Positions 1-9,348 are shown, counted from the first letter of the stretch. The stretch: 64,000 nucleotides of DNA from Dolichospermum sp. LEGE 00240 (GCF_015207875.1 NZ_JADEVZ010000024.1:1-64000), one strand, 5' to 3'. The notes: a model not told the origin generated them from the letters alone. Numbers and translations are program-made.

Positions 1-102
1 CCCCCAACCCCCTCCCCGCAAGCGATGAGGAGGCTAAGATGTACCTTATAAGAGGGGAAAACCGCTGTTAGAATAATTAGACTTAATCAAGAATTGCTAT
101 AT

Positions 103-1185
103 TTAGCGTCTTCTACCCTGAATTCTGTCAAAAATAGCACCATCATCAAAGAACTTCTTCTGTACACCATTCCAACCTCCCAAACTATCCACAGTGTAGA
201 GTCGGGCAATCTTGGGGAATTTACCTTGTACTTCTTTGGCTACAGTAGCATTAACTGGCCGAAAACCAACTTTAGCAAACTCTCGTTGTGCTTCTGGAGT
301 GAACAGGAAGTTGACAAAAGCTTCAGCCACTTCACGATTTCCGTGCTTATCAACATTTTTATCTACAACTGCGACAGGTCCTTCTATAGAAATATTGACT
401 GGAGGAACTTCGTAAGAAACATCTGTTTTTCCTTGCTGTGCAGCTAAAATGACTTCATTTTCATAATTTAGTAATACGTCACCCTGACCTTTTTTGTAAA
501 AAGCATCACTTGATTCTCGTGCATCTTTGGGTAATACAATCACATTCTTAAACACATCAGTGACAAATTTCAAAGCCTGGCTTTCATTTCCGCCATTCCT
601 CACCACAGCACCCCACAAAGCTAGGAAATTCCATCTAGCACCACCCGATGTTTTAGGATTTGCGGTAACAATCTTCACACCAGGTTTTGTTAAATCTGTC
701 CAAGTCTTGATCTTTTTGGGATTACCAGGACGAGTTTCCAGCGCAACCACTGAACGGGTAACAATTGAATTATTGGGAGCTTCCTTCTCCCAACCTGGTT
801 TAATCAAACCGGCTTGTTCGATTTTTTTTGTATCTAATGCTAGAGCTAAAGCTACCACATCTGCGGGTAAACCATCAATAACAGCACGGGTTTGAGAACC
901 AGAACCGCCATAACTTTCCCTAATTACAACATCTTGACCTTTTTCTCTTTTCCATTTCGCTACAAACTGGGGAATGATTTTGGAGTAAGCAGCCTTAGTC
1001 ACTGCGTAAGTAGCCAGGGTAATTTCAACTTTTTTACCGCTTTGACTCATGAGTTGCGTTTTTTGGGCTGTACCTGCAAATACAGGTAAAATAGTGCTTA
1101 TGCTTAAGGTTGTGGCTAAGAACAGTGTCGAAAAGAATGGCTTTGTTGTCACGAATTTTTTAGTGTTGGAAGAATTATCTGTCAT
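103..1185 (-). CDS. sbpA: Sulfate ABC transporter, periplasmic sulfate-binding protein
   Basis: This is a periplasmic receptor of the sulfate/thiosulfate ABC importer (360 aa, normal family length). Residues 1 to about 37 form a signal peptide with a hydrophobic core ending in VFA. The mature part carries the family signature YGGSGSQTRAVIDGL, a DVVALALALDT segment and the C-terminal block EAFVNFLFTPEAQREFAKVGFRP. It is transcribed divergently from a second, closely similar binding protein at 1680 and is the last gene before the left edge. Unlike its paralogue it has no lipobox, so it is probably a soluble periplasmic protein. Family assignment is firm; preference among sulfate, thiosulfate and molybdate is inferred from the cysT/cysW neighbours. 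Confidence 0.93.
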   Translation of the reverse strand: MTDNSSNTKKFVTTKPFFSTLFLATTLSISTILPVFAGTAQKTQLMSQSGKKVEITLATYAVTKAAYSKIIPQFVAKWKREKGQDVVIRESYGGSGSQTRAVIDGLPADVVALALALDTKKIEQAGLIKPGWEKEAPNNSIVTRSVVALETRPGNPKKIKTWTDLTKPGVKIVTANPKTSGGARWNFLALWGAVVRNGGNESQALKFVTDVFKNVIVLPKDARESSDAFYKKGQGDVLLNYENEVILAAQQGKTDVSYEVPPVNISIEGPVAVVDKNVDKHGNREVAEAFVNFLFTPEAQREFAKVGFRPVNATVAKEVQGKFPKIARLYTVDSLGGWNGVQKKFFDDGAIFDRIQGRRR

Positions 1186-1679
1186 GGGATGTCCTCAAAT
1201 TGGCTGCAATACAATCTACGGTATCTCTGTAAAGATACAGTATTTAACTTATCAAAAAAGAGCTTACCAGATGTAATAAATAAAATCAATAGTTTTTGCA
1301 CTTAAAAACAACTATTTTCCTATCAAGTATTGAATGTATTTAATATTGCAGTTGATTTTTTGGCGTTTTTATTTACAAGCCTTATATAACAAGGTTTTGA
1401 GTAAATTAAATTCTATTTTTATCGTCAAGTTTGATTATTTATGTATTTTAATTAACTTATTTTCTAAGTATTTATATTTTGTTACCTCAAGAAAGACAAT
1501 TAAAAATTGATACTTCTTTATTAGAGACGTTGTAATTTGTCCTAAAACTGGTAAAATCACCATATTCCCTATCGTCAATATGCTGTTTTAAACGGCATTG
1601 GCAATTATGTACTTTTGCACTAACACATAACTGCAAGCTAAAAAATTAATTGCCCGTAGTTTTACAGGAGGAAAAAATA
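1186..1679. other. Divergent intergenic region between two sulfate-binding protein genes
   Basis: This very AT-rich stretch of about 490 bp lies between the divergent starts of the two binding-protein genes and must hold both promoters. No open reading frame or clear inverted repeat was found. The only element I can point to is the strong ribosome binding site AGGAGG at about 1667-1672, which fixes the start of the downstream gene at 1680. A sulfur-starvation operator such as a CysR-type site may lie here, but I cannot identify one. Confidence 0.5.
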
Positions 1680-2795
1680 ATGAATTTGTGGCAACAATTA
1701 CGGAAAAGATTACAACTGAGGTTTAACCCCAATTCTCTCAAAGGCTTTGTATCACTGGTTCTAGTAGGAACGGTATTGAGTTTATCTCTTGCTGCTTGTT
1801 CTGGGACAAACACCAGTAATTCTTCACCAAGTGCAACTAATGATACAGAAAAAAAACAGAATGCAGAACTAACTCTTGTCTCTTTTGCTGTTACTAAAGC
1901 TGCTCACGCTGCCATTATTCCCAAATTTGTGGAAAAATGGCAAAAGGAACATAACCAAACTGTAGTTTTTAAACAAAGCTATGGCGGTTCTGGTTCACAA
2001 ACTCGTGCTGTAGTTGATGGTTTAGAAGCAGATGTTGTTCATCTGGCACTAGCTTTAGATACGCAAAAAATTGAAAAGGCGGGATTAATTCAAGCTGGGT
2101 GGGAGAAAAAATTTCCTAATAATGGAATTGTTACTAAATCTGTCGCCGCTTTAGTAACTCGTGAAGGCAACCCTAAAGGTATTAAAAATTGGGCTGATTT
2201 AGCTAAAGATAATGTTAAACTAATTACCGCAGATCCTAAAACTTCTGGGGTAGCGCGCTGGAACTTTCTCGCACTTTGGAATTCGGTAATTAAAACTGGT
2301 GGAGATGAAGCTAAAGCAACAGAGTTTGTTACTAAGGTTTATAAGAATGTCCCTGTATTAACTAAAGATGCTCGTGAAGCTACAGACGCATTTTTTAAAC
2401 AAGGTCAAGGTGATGCTTTAATCAACTATGAAAACGAAATTGTTTTAGCCAGAGATAAGGGTGAAAAAACAAACTATGTTCTTCCTGATGTAAATATCTC
2501 CATTGATAATCCTATTGCTGTTGTGGATAAAAATGTTGATAAACATGGTAATCGGGAGGTGGCGGAAGCTTTTGTTAAATACTTATTCACTCCAGAAGCA
2601 CAACAGGAATTTGCGAAAGTAGGATTTCGCCCTGTTGATGAAACAGTAGCTAAGAGTAAAGAGTTTGCTGACAAATATCCCCCAATAAAGACTTTAAGTA
2701 CAGTTGAAGAATTAGGTGGTTGGGATGCTGTGCAGAAAAAGTTCTTTAATGATGGGGCAATTTTTGACCAAATTCAAGCTAAAAATAGGCGGTAA
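1680..2795 (+). CDS. sbpA: Sulfate ABC transporter, sulfate-binding lipoprotein
   Basis: This is a second sulfate-binding receptor (371 aa), closely similar to the one at 103-1185 throughout (QSYGGSGSQTRAVVDGLEAD; AEAFVKYLFTPEAQQEFAKVGFRP). I start it at ATG 1680 because AGGAGG sits 7 bases upstream; an in-frame TTG at 1650 has no such support. The N-terminus has a hydrophobic stretch followed by the lipobox LSLAAC, so the mature protein is probably a lipid-anchored receptor, unlike its soluble paralogue. It heads the cysT-cysW operon and most likely feeds that permease. A gene duplication with a change of anchoring mode is the simplest reading. Confidence 0.93.
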   Translation: MNLWQQLRKRLQLRFNPNSLKGFVSLVLVGTVLSLSLAACSGTNTSNSSPSATNDTEKKQNAELTLVSFAVTKAAHAAIIPKFVEKWQKEHNQTVVFKQSYGGSGSQTRAVVDGLEADVVHLALALDTQKIEKAGLIQAGWEKKFPNNGIVTKSVAALVTREGNPKGIKNWADLAKDNVKLITADPKTSGVARWNFLALWNSVIKTGGDEAKATEFVTKVYKNVPVLTKDAREATDAFFKQGQGDALINYENEIVLARDKGEKTNYVLPDVNISIDNPIAVVDKNVDKHGNREVAEAFVKYLFTPEAQQEFAKVGFRPVDETVAKSKEFADKYPPIKTLSTVEELGGWDAVQKKFFNDGAIFDQIQAKNRR

Positions 2796-2866
2796 TGGGT
2801 AATTGGTAATTGGTAATTGTTAGAAGACAACTAACAACTAACAACTGACAACTGACAACTAACTAA
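2796..2866 (+). repeat. STRR heptamer tandem repeats
   Basis: Runs of GGTAATT followed by runs of AACAACT and AACTGAC heptamers fill the gap between the binding-protein gene and cysT. These are short tandemly repeated repetitive sequences of the kind common between genes of heterocystous cyanobacteria. Confidence 0.85.
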
Positions 2867-2869
2867 ATT

Positions 2870-3739
2870 ATGGCTGTATCTTCTTCTGTACAAACTAATA
2901 TTAAACCTCCGATTTGGAAGGTGTTTCTAGATAATTTGATTCGTCTTCCTTGGACTTGGCGGATTACTTTAGGATATCTAACTTTCATGTTATTTATTCC
3001 TATTGTGGCGATGTTTCTCAAGGCTAGTACAGAATCTCCAGAGAAGTTTTGGGAAATTGCGACTAGTGAGTTAGCATTAGCAACCTATAACGTTACCTTT
3101 GTTACGTCTTTATTGGCGGCTTTGTTGAATGGTGTGTTTGGAACTTTGATTGCTTGGGTATTGGTGCGTTACAATTTTCCTTTGAAACGGATTATTGATG
3201 CGACTGTAGATTTACCGTTTGCTTTGCCAACATCAGTAGCAGGTTTAACACTGGCAACAGTTTACAGTGATAATGGTTGGCTGGGTTCATTGTTAGCACC
3301 AATGGGGATTAAGGTATCCTTTACTCGGTTGGGACTTGGGGTAGCAATGATATTTATATCTTTACCTTTTGTGGTGAGAACTGTGCAACCGGTACTGCAA
3401 GAAATGGAATCGGAAATTGAAGAGGCTGCTTGGAGTTTGGGTGCTTCTGAATGGCAAACTTTTTGGAAAGTGATTTTACCGCCTTTATTTCCGACAATTT
3501 TAACGGGTGTGGCTTTGGGTTTTTCCCGTGCGGTGGGAGAGTATGGTTCAACAGTAATTATTTCTTCTAATACACCGTTTCAAGATTTGATTGCACCTGT
3601 GTTAATTTTCCAACGGTTGGAACAATATGACTATTCCGGTGCGACTGTAATTGGTGTGGTTTTATTAGCCATTTCTTTGGTGCTGTTATTAACAATTAAT
3701 TTCTTACAAGCTTGGGCGAGAAGATATGACAATAGATAA
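2870..3739 (+). CDS. cysT: Sulfate ABC transporter permease CysT
   Basis: This is the inner-membrane permease subunit (289 aa) of the CysTWA sulfate importer, which carries sulfate and often thiosulfate across the plasma membrane. It shows several hydrophobic segments and the EAA loop that contacts the ATPase, [18 protein letters not shown], around residues 183-200, followed by the conserved [14 protein letters not shown]. The gene follows the lipoprotein receptor and overlaps cysW by 14 bp, which suggests translational coupling. No cysA ATPase gene is present in the window. Confidence 0.95.
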   Translation: MAVSSSVQTNIKPPIWKVFLDNLIRLPWTWRITLGYLTFMLFIPIVAMFLKASTESPEKFWEIATSELALATYNVTFVTSLLAALLNGVFGTLIAWVLVRYNFPLKRIIDATVDLPFALPTSVAGLTLATVYSDNGWLGSLLAPMGIKVSFTRLGLGVAMIFISLPFVVRTVQPVLQEMESEIEEAAWSLGASEWQTFWKVILPPLFPTILTGVALGFSRAVGEYGSTVIISSNTPFQDLIAPVLIFQRLEQYDYSGATVIGVVLLAISLVLLLTINFLQAWARRYDNR

Positions 3740-4565
3740 AGTTAAAAGACAAAAAAAACAAAGTTGGGTGCCGGCGGTTTTAATTGGGATTGCGATCGCC
3801 TACCTATTTCTGGTTCAATATATTCCAGCTATTAATGTTTTTTTTGAAGCTTTCAAAAAAGGATCTGGACCATTTTTATCCAACCTGGCAAAACCGGAAT
3901 TTCTCCATGCAGCTTGGTTAACTCTATTACTAGCTGCGATTTCCATCCCTGTGAATGCTGTATTTGGTTTATGTGCGGCTTGGGCGATCGCTCGACATAA
4001 ATTCCCAGGACGCGCTATAGTTCTCAGTATCATTGATTTACCCTTTTCCATCTCCCCAGTCGTCGCCGGCTTAATGATAGTCCTACTATACGGCAGACAA
4101 GGCTGGTTTGGTCCTTGGCTACAAGCACATAATATCCAAATCATCTTTGCTTTTCCAGGAATGGTAATGGCTACCGCCTTCGTGAGTATGCCTTTTGTCG
4201 CCAGAGAAGTAATTCCTATCTTAGAAGAATTTGGTAAAGATCAAGAAGAAGCCGCCAGAACATTAGGTGCAAACGATTGGCAAACTTTCTGGCGAGTAAC
4301 TTTACCGAGTATTCGTTGGGGTTTACTCTACGGTTTAATCTTAACCAATGCCAGAGCAATGGGTGAATTTGGCGCAGTTTCTGTCGTATCTGGTAACATT
4401 GCTAATACAACCCAGAGTTTACCCTTATTCGTGGAAGATGCTTACAAACAATATGAAACTGAAGCTGCTTTTTCTGCGGCTGTATTGTTAGCATTCCTCG
4501 CAGTAGTCACCTTGATACTCAAAGAAATCCTGGAACGAAAAACCCAAATTAAAGAAGTTGAATAA
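3726..4565 (+). CDS. cysW: Sulfate ABC transporter permease CysW
   Basis: This is the partner permease (279 aa) that pairs with CysT. The EAA loop [21 protein letters not shown] and the following [18 protein letters not shown] are typical of CysW. The start ATG lies within the last codons of cysT in another frame. Two HIP1 sites (3792-3799 and 3984-3991) fall inside the gene. Downstream, 52 bp separate it from the NIL-domain gene on the same strand, so the receptor, cysT, cysW and NIL genes probably form one operon. Confidence 0.95.
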   Translation: MTIDKVKRQKKQSWVPAVLIGIAIAYLFLVQYIPAINVFFEAFKKGSGPFLSNLAKPEFLHAAWLTLLLAAISIPVNAVFGLCAAWAIARHKFPGRAIVLSIIDLPFSISPVVAGLMIVLLYGRQGWFGPWLQAHNIQIIFAFPGMVMATAFVSMPFVAREVIPILEEFGKDQEEAARTLGANDWQTFWRVTLPSIRWGLLYGLILTNARAMGEFGAVSVVSGNIANTTQSLPLFVEDAYKQYETEAAFSAAVLLAFLAVVTLILKEILERKTQIKEVE

Positions 4566-4617
4566 GGGGTAATGGGTAATTTTTAGACAGATATAAAATT
4601 ACATCTTAGGAGTTGTT

Positions 4618-4884
4618 ATGAGCAGTGAAAATACCCTGATAAACAAGCGAATTCGCGTCAGAATCACTCAAGATCATCATCAAGAACCAGTAATTTCTCG
4701 CCTAGTTTCCGAATACGGCTTAACAGTAAATATCAAGGCCGCAATTCTCGGACAAAATGCTGTAGGTGATGGTTGGTTTGACTTAGATATCCAAGGAACA
4801 GAAACACAAATTCAAAATGGGTTAACCTATTTACGGAAATTAAACTTGCAAATCTGGGACGAAAACAGCATTAGTGATTGGTAA
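4618..4884 (+). CDS. NIL domain-containing small protein
   Basis: This 88-aa protein matches the NIL domain, a ferredoxin-like fold best known at the C-terminus of methionine importer ATPases (MetN), where it binds the substrate and regulates transport. Visible features are the beta-strand IRVRITQ, the helix EPVISRLVSEYGLTVNI and the conserved core GWFDLDIQGTETQIQNGLTYLRKLNLQIW. A ribosome binding site AGGAG lies just upstream of ATG 4618. Its place directly after cysT-cysW suggests a regulatory or sensing role for sulfur transport, but that is inference from context. Confidence 0.85.
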   Translation: MSSENTLINKRIRVRITQDHHQEPVISRLVSEYGLTVNIKAAILGQNAVGDGWFDLDIQGTETQIQNGLTYLRKLNLQIWDENSISDW

Positions 4885-4984
4885 GAAAATTGCCAGCCAG
4901 ATTAAGCAATAGATCCAACCAATCAGGGCTATTTCATTCTTATTTAGCAGTTGATAGTCCGTTAAATCGGAATTGATTTATTAG

Positions 4985-5030
4985 CCCTGTTCGCGTAGCG
5001 TTTCCGTAGGCTAATTCAGTACAGGGCGAA
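4985..5030. repeat. Short dispersed repeat (TTCGCGTAGCG type)
   Basis: The stretch contains the motif GTTCGCGTAGCG followed by an inverted GGGCGAAC. Related sequences recur at about 8371-8394 and 22783-22803. It is a small dispersed repeat between the NIL gene and the restriction operon, with no coding role visible. Confidence 0.5.
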
Positions 5031-5072
5031 CTATGTTTAGAATCAAATAACCCTGGGTTTCTCTTGAGATTT

Positions 5073-5732
5073 TTACACTAATAAATTTTCTATTCCTGTT
5101 GTCGTCCCTGCTGTGGAAACTTGGATAACTCTGCCATATTGTAACCGCCATTGTAAAGCGTTAGAAATTGTCAGGTAGCCTATTTCTGGAGGTGATTGTA
5201 AAATTTTTTCTGCTAGTGTTTCGCGTCCAATTTCATCCAAAGGAAAATTGCGTTCCTCTAAAAAAGCTACAATATCATCTTTATTGCCATTGCGGCGGAT
5301 AATTTCCATTATTCCATAAGTAGTTTGATAATCTCCAGTTCTTTCCTTGGCTACAAAAACAACATTATTAAATTTTAAATTAGCAGTTAAAGAAGTATGC
5401 TCATCAATTTTTTCGTATGCAAATATTAATAAATTATATCCTAAACCATAGACTTTTTGACTGGCATTTCTAAACGGACAGGACGACTGAGGCTGTTTAA
5501 TAGATGTTACTTTTAAATCTACTTCTAGTCCCGGAAAATCTATACCTAACGCAGCACTACCAAGGGTATATTCATATCTTGAAGATAAATATTGATTAAA
5601 AGTAGATTCAACATAAGTACCAACTGCTTTACCATCTGTAACCCCATAAAGATTATGAATTTGTGTTACACTTAATTCTGAGCAAAAATTACGTGCTGCC
5701 GTTTTTAAAGATTCTAGTGTTAGTAATTCCAT
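5073..5732 (-). CDS. Type II restriction endonuclease (PD-(D/E)XK type)
   Basis: I read this 219-aa protein as the restriction enzyme of the adjacent C5 methyltransferase. The basis is its position 7 bp downstream of the methyltransferase stop codon on the same strand, and a PD-(D/E)XK-like core, GIDFPGLEVDLKVTS (about residues 63-77), giving a D...E-V-D-L-K arrangement with the K-T-S tail common in nucleases. No recognition specificity can be read from the sequence. Its base composition is AT-rich like the rest of this three-gene operon. A non-nuclease accessory protein is possible but less likely. Confidence 0.75.
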   Translation of the reverse strand: MELLTLESLKTAARNFCSELSVTQIHNLYGVTDGKAVGTYVESTFNQYLSSRYEYTLGSAALGIDFPGLEVDLKVTSIKQPQSSCPFRNASQKVYGLGYNLLIFAYEKIDEHTSLTANLKFNNVVFVAKERTGDYQTTYGIMEIIRRNGNKDDIVAFLEERNFPLDEIGRETLAEKILQSPPEIGYLTISNALQWRLQYGRVIQVSTAGTTTGIENLLV

Positions 5733-5739
5733 TTTAAAA

Positions 5740-6912
5740 TTAAATAGCCAAACTTAACTGTTGCCAAGAAGATTTAGTAAATTCAATATTGCTTTTACCA
5801 ATTCTTTGACATACCCATTCTACACAACTAGGGACAATTGCATTACCAAATAAAGAATATTGATCATAAATTCTAGCAACCCGACACCAATCATCAGGAA
5901 AACCCATCAATCTGGCATATTCAACATTAGTTAAACGCCGATATTTATCACCTATTTGATAACGTTCATAATGTCTGGATGTGGAAGCAGTTAATGTTGA
6001 TGCAATTCCATTAATTCCGAAAATTGTATACCCTAATCTTGCTCCTCCATCTTGATTATATAATAATTCCACACCTTGACAATAACGATTTACCGCTTTA
6101 CTTTGCTTAATTCGTTCTAAAGTATCAGATGTAAAATCAAATTGAGCATCTACCATTAAATCATCTTGGAGAATATCTTTTAATTTCCGTCTAGGTTTGA
6201 TATCCGGTAAAGCAGGAAGATTCAAAGTTAACATTTTATTTTTATACGCAATTCCCCAATTATAATTCTTGCCTTTATTTGCAACTATAGGCATCATATC
6301 TTTTTCTGTTAATATTTCTATATTTTGTAAATCAATTAAATCTGCTTGAGTTAAGAAAACAGATGTATTTTGTAAAAGTTGAGAATTTATATAAACTGAA
6401 TTTAACTTAGTCCCAAAAATAAAAATCCTGTCTCTATTTTGAGGAATACCAAAGCTAATAGGACTAATGATTCTCCACTCTATAAAATAATCTAATTCAG
6501 AAAGTGCATTTAAAATCACTCGAAAATGATAACCATTTTCCATTGTTAAAAGTCTTTTGACATTTTCCAAGAAAAAATATTGAGGTTTTTTTTCATCTAT
6601 AATTTCTACAATACGCTCAAATAAAGTGCCTCTAACACTATCTCTTACACCCAGTTTTTTACCAGCAGGACTAAATGGTTGACAAGGGAAACCAGCAGTT
6701 AAAATATCATGATTGGGTATATGTGATATAGGAATTTTGTTGATATCACCTAAAACTATAGAATCTTTACCAAAATTACTTTCATAAACTTGACAACTCA
6801 ATTCATTGATATCATTAGCCCATACAGTTTCAATATTAGCATTTTCTAAGCCTAAACGAAATCCACCGATACCAGCAAATAATTCTATAGCTTTAAAATT
6901 GGTTGTTTTCAT
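5740..6912 (-). CDS. DNA (cytosine-5)-methyltransferase, type II
   Basis: This is a C5-cytosine DNA methyltransferase of 390 aa. The ordered motifs are clear: motif I AIELFAGIGGFRLGLE (residues 8-23), motif IV with the catalytic Cys in TAGFPCQPFSPAGKK, motif VI YFFLENVKRLL, motif VIII QNRDRIFIFG, and motif X FGNAIVPSCVEWV near the C-terminus. The target-recognition region lies between motif VIII and about residue 300. It protects host DNA against the endonuclease encoded 7 bp downstream. The Mrr-type nuclease gene ends 18 bp upstream on the same strand, so the three genes look co-transcribed. Confidence 0.95.
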   Translation of the reverse strand: MKTTNFKAIELFAGIGGFRLGLENANIETVWANDINELSCQVYESNFGKDSIVLGDINKIPISHIPNHDILTAGFPCQPFSPAGKKLGVRDSVRGTLFERIVEIIDEKKPQYFFLENVKRLLTMENGYHFRVILNALSELDYFIEWRIISPISFGIPQNRDRIFIFGTKLNSVYINSQLLQNTSVFLTQADLIDLQNIEILTEKDMMPIVANKGKNYNWGIAYKNKMLTLNLPALPDIKPRRKLKDILQDDLMVDAQFDFTSDTLERIKQSKAVNRYCQGVELLYNQDGGARLGYTIFGINGIASTLTASTSRHYERYQIGDKYRRLTNVEYARLMGFPDDWCRVARIYDQYSLFGNAIVPSCVEWVCQRIGKSNIEFTKSSWQQLSLAI

Positions 6913-6930
6913 ATATTAATTGTATATTGT

Positions 6931-7842
6931 TTACTCATCTGTAAAATAATCGGAATCTATTTTTTTAATTTCATAAATAGAAACTGTGGAAACACCAACA
7001 TGATTATCAATCATTAATTGGGCTAATTCTTGTCCATCTATTAACACAATTTTACTATCTATAATAGATACATATTCTCTAGCTTCTTGGGAAAATCTAG
7101 AAGTAGTGATAAAAACACCTTTTCTGGCTCTTTGTCCATGTAAAGCCCCGACAAACTTTTGAATTTCTGGTCTACCAACAACAGTATTATCCCATCTTTT
7201 CGCTTGAATATAAACAATATCTAAACCTAATTTATCTTCCTTAATTATCCCATCAATTCCTCCATCACCACTTTTACCAATTGCTCTCCCAGCATCACGT
7301 CTTGAGCCACCATAACCCATTTTTACAAGTAAATCTACCACTAATCTTTCAAAAAAATCAGGTGAACAACTTTTTACCCGGTTAAGTAACTCTAACTCTA
7401 ATTCTTTTCTAATTTTTTGATATCCAAACTCTATAGATTCTTGGGGTGTAGTTTCTGATATTTCTATAATTTCCGGTTCTGACTTATCATTATCTTTTTT
7501 AGAATTTAGAAACTCTATATGCTCTGGAAACTGATTAAGAAACTTAATATTGATTTTCGTAGGGTTTTGAATTAATAGATCCTTTCCCCGTTCTGTAATT
7601 TGAAAAAATCCTCTTTTTGGATATTCCAATAAAACAGCTTTTTTTAAATGAGTTCTAGCCCAACCTACACGATTATCGAAAACCGTTTGTTGTCCACTGG
7701 GTAATAAACTCTTTCTTTCTTCATCACTTAAATTAAAAACATCAGCTAAAAATGTAATAGCGTCCCTTAAAGAATGCTCCTTACCATCACTTGCATATTC
7801 CAATAAAGGCAGCATAATAGCTTGAAAATCAGGAATAGTCAT
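6931..7842 (-). CDS. mrr: Mrr-family restriction endonuclease
   Basis: This 303-aa protein has the two-domain Mrr layout. An N-terminal winged-helix Mrr_N domain (about residues 1-95, with GWARTHLKKAVLLEYPKRGFFQITERG) precedes a catalytic PD-(D/E)XK domain starting at PDFFERLVVDLLVKMGYGG. The catalytic core GDGGIDGIIKEDKLGLDIVY is followed by IQAKRW, giving D...Q-A-K. Mrr enzymes cut DNA carrying foreign methylation. Here the gene is the first of an operon with a C5 methyltransferase and a type II endonuclease, so it may act as a second layer of DNA defence, or the methyltransferase may protect against both nucleases. Confidence 0.92.
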   Translation of the reverse strand: MTIPDFQAIMLPLLEYASDGKEHSLRDAITFLADVFNLSDEERKSLLPSGQQTVFDNRVGWARTHLKKAVLLEYPKRGFFQITERGKDLLIQNPTKINIKFLNQFPEHIEFLNSKKDNDKSEPEIIEISETTPQESIEFGYQKIRKELELELLNRVKSCSPDFFERLVVDLLVKMGYGGSRRDAGRAIGKSGDGGIDGIIKEDKLGLDIVYIQAKRWDNTVVGRPEIQKFVGALHGQRARKGVFITTSRFSQEAREYVSIIDSKIVLIDGQELAQLMIDNHVGVSTVSIYEIKKIDSDYFTDE

Positions 7843-7977
7843 TTTTCACAAATTAATGTATTACTTTTTTATACCATACTCTTGTATTTTTTTGCAGTAT
7901 TTTTATATCACTGCGCTAAAGAAATATATTATTATAAATATAAAAGATAAAAAACTGACAAGATAATTTATAACCTT

Positions 7978-8430
7978 ATGAATAAATCACATCGTCCCCC
8001 AATTCTCAACCCTGATGAAACATACACATTTCTTAAGTATTTTGAGTTAAGGTTTGCACCTGCGGATATTTTGCAATAACTAGGAGTTAATTTAACTAGA
8101 GGAACAATTAATTTTCCAATAAATAATAATCAAATACCTCGATTATTTGATCTCCAGAAACGATTAGAAGAAGCAATTCAAAGAGTTAGTTTAACAAGCG
8201 AAGCTGCAAGAAGAGAAGTTTTAATTACGCCAATTCTCTTAGAAGTTGCACATATTACTGAATCTAAAATTAATATTGAATATCCCATTGAAATAAATCA
8301 ATTTTTGCGAGGTGATTTAGATTATTACTTGCAATCTCAACATCACTTGAGTTCAGTGTTAGGAGTTTCTCCTTCGGAGACGCTACGCGAACAGAGTTAT
8401 GATTTTTTCAACGAGAGAATAAGGGCTTGA
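7978..8430 (+). pseudogene. Conserved hypothetical protein gene interrupted by an in-frame stop
   Basis: Starting at ATG 7978 the frame reads 33 residues (MNKSHRPPILNPDETYTF onward) to a TAA at 8077-8079, then continues in the same frame to TGA 8428-8430. The combined 150-codon product contains RLFDLQKRLEEAIQRVSLTSEAARREVLITPILLEVAHI, which reads like a real folded protein. Near the 3' end the frame runs through a dispersed repeat (8371-8394), after which the sequence no longer looks protein-like. The gene therefore seems inactivated by a stop codon and truncated by a repeat. It probably derives from a cyanobacterial family of restriction-like hypothetical proteins, but I only partly recognise it. 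Confidence 0.7.
8371..8394. repeat. Short dispersed repeat (CTTCGGAGACGCTACGCGAA type)
   Basis: This palindromic short repeat recurs in related form near 22783 and 4985. It lies inside the remnant of the pseudogene and probably replaced its C-terminal coding part. Confidence 0.6.
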
Positions 8431-8539
8431 GACTCCTACGTAGGGTGAGTTTTCCACAAATTATCGTTATGTCGAACTCACGTCAGTTGATATACTGTTA
8501 ATTAATTTGCACAAACATTTCTGGTTGAGGGTTAATACA

Positions 8540-9301
8540 ATGGTACTCGAAGCCCCGTCCATCAAAGCTAAAACAACCATCACCTGGGAACCTCTACCAG
8601 CTAATTTTATATTACCAGATGATCCTGTGGAAAATATTCAACAACCCGCCCTCGCAGCGGCTTTAACCGATGCTTTGGGAGCTTCAGGATATATCCAGCC
8701 AGAAATGCTAATTGGCTCGAATTTGGGGCTGGTAGCAACAGTTAATAAAAAAATTGTCGTTAAAGCTCCAGACTGGTTTTATGTTCCTCAAGTACATTCC
8801 GTACCAGAGGGGGTAATTCGTCGTAGTTATACCCCTAATACAGATGGTGCAGCAGTCATAATTGTGATGGAATTTCTCTCAGAAGCAGAGGGAGGAGAAC
8901 TATCCATTAGGTCAACCCCTCCCTATGGTAAACTCCATTTTTACGAGCAAGTTCTGCAAGTACCCACTTATGTGACTTATGACCCCTATGATAGTAGTCT
9001 AGAAGTCCGTTATTTGCAAGATGGCAGATATATTTTACATCCAGTAGATACCCAAGGGCGGCTGTGGATTCCACAATTGGAATTATACCTGGGAATTTGG
9101 TTTGGGGAAAGGTTGGGACAAACCATGAACTGGCTGCGTTGGTGGGATAAATCAGGTAATTTACTGCTATGGAGTTCAGAACAAGCAGAACAAGAACGCC
9201 AAAAAGTGGAGGAGGAAAGACAAAGAGCAGATAGAGAACATCAAAGAGCAGAAAGACTAGCTGCTAAATTGCGGGAATTGGGAATTGAGCCAGAACCGTA
9301 G
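8540..9301 (+). CDS. Uma2-family (DUF820) putative endonuclease
   Basis: This 253-aa protein belongs to the Uma2/DUF820 family, a PD-(D/E)XK-fold group that is greatly expanded in cyanobacteria and whose function is mostly unknown. Visible elements are VVKAPDWFYVPQV (the PD position), IVMEFLSEAEGGEL (the E position), YVTYDPYDSSLEVRYLQDG, and a C-terminal charged coiled-coil tail (EQAEQERQKVEEERQRADRE) typical of the cyanobacterial members. ATG 8540 is chosen over the in-frame TTG at 8507. The usual catalytic lysine after the E motif is not obvious, so nuclease activity is uncertain. Confidence 0.85.
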   Translation: MVLEAPSIKAKTTITWEPLPANFILPDDPVENIQQPALAAALTDALGASGYIQPEMLIGSNLGLVATVNKKIVVKAPDWFYVPQVHSVPEGVIRRSYTPNTDGAAVIIVMEFLSEAEGGELSIRSTPPYGKLHFYEQVLQVPTYVTYDPYDSSLEVRYLQDGRYILHPVDTQGRLWIPQLELYLGIWFGERLGQTMNWLRWWDKSGNLLLWSSEQAEQERQKVEEERQRADREHQRAERLAAKLRELGIEPEP

Positions 9302-9313
9302 AACCGTGTAGAA

Positions 9314-9348
9314 TCTTAGGTTGGGTTAAGCAACAGCGCAACCTAACA
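9314..9348. repeat. Inverted repeat after the Uma2 gene
   Basis: The arms TTAGGTTGGGTT and AACCTAAC can pair around a short loop, forming the kind of GGTTGGGTT hairpin that recurs in cyanobacterial genomes. It sits 13 bp after the stop codon and could act as a terminator, though there is no T-run. Confidence 0.45.

Noticed and set aside
94-447. Plus-strand frame opposite the first sulfate-binding gene
   Set aside because: Antisense shadow of a well-supported gene; no family pattern.
1650-1679. Extended start of the second sulfate-binding protein at TTG 1650
   Set aside because: AGGAGG lies directly before ATG 1680 and inside the extended frame, so 1680 is the better start.
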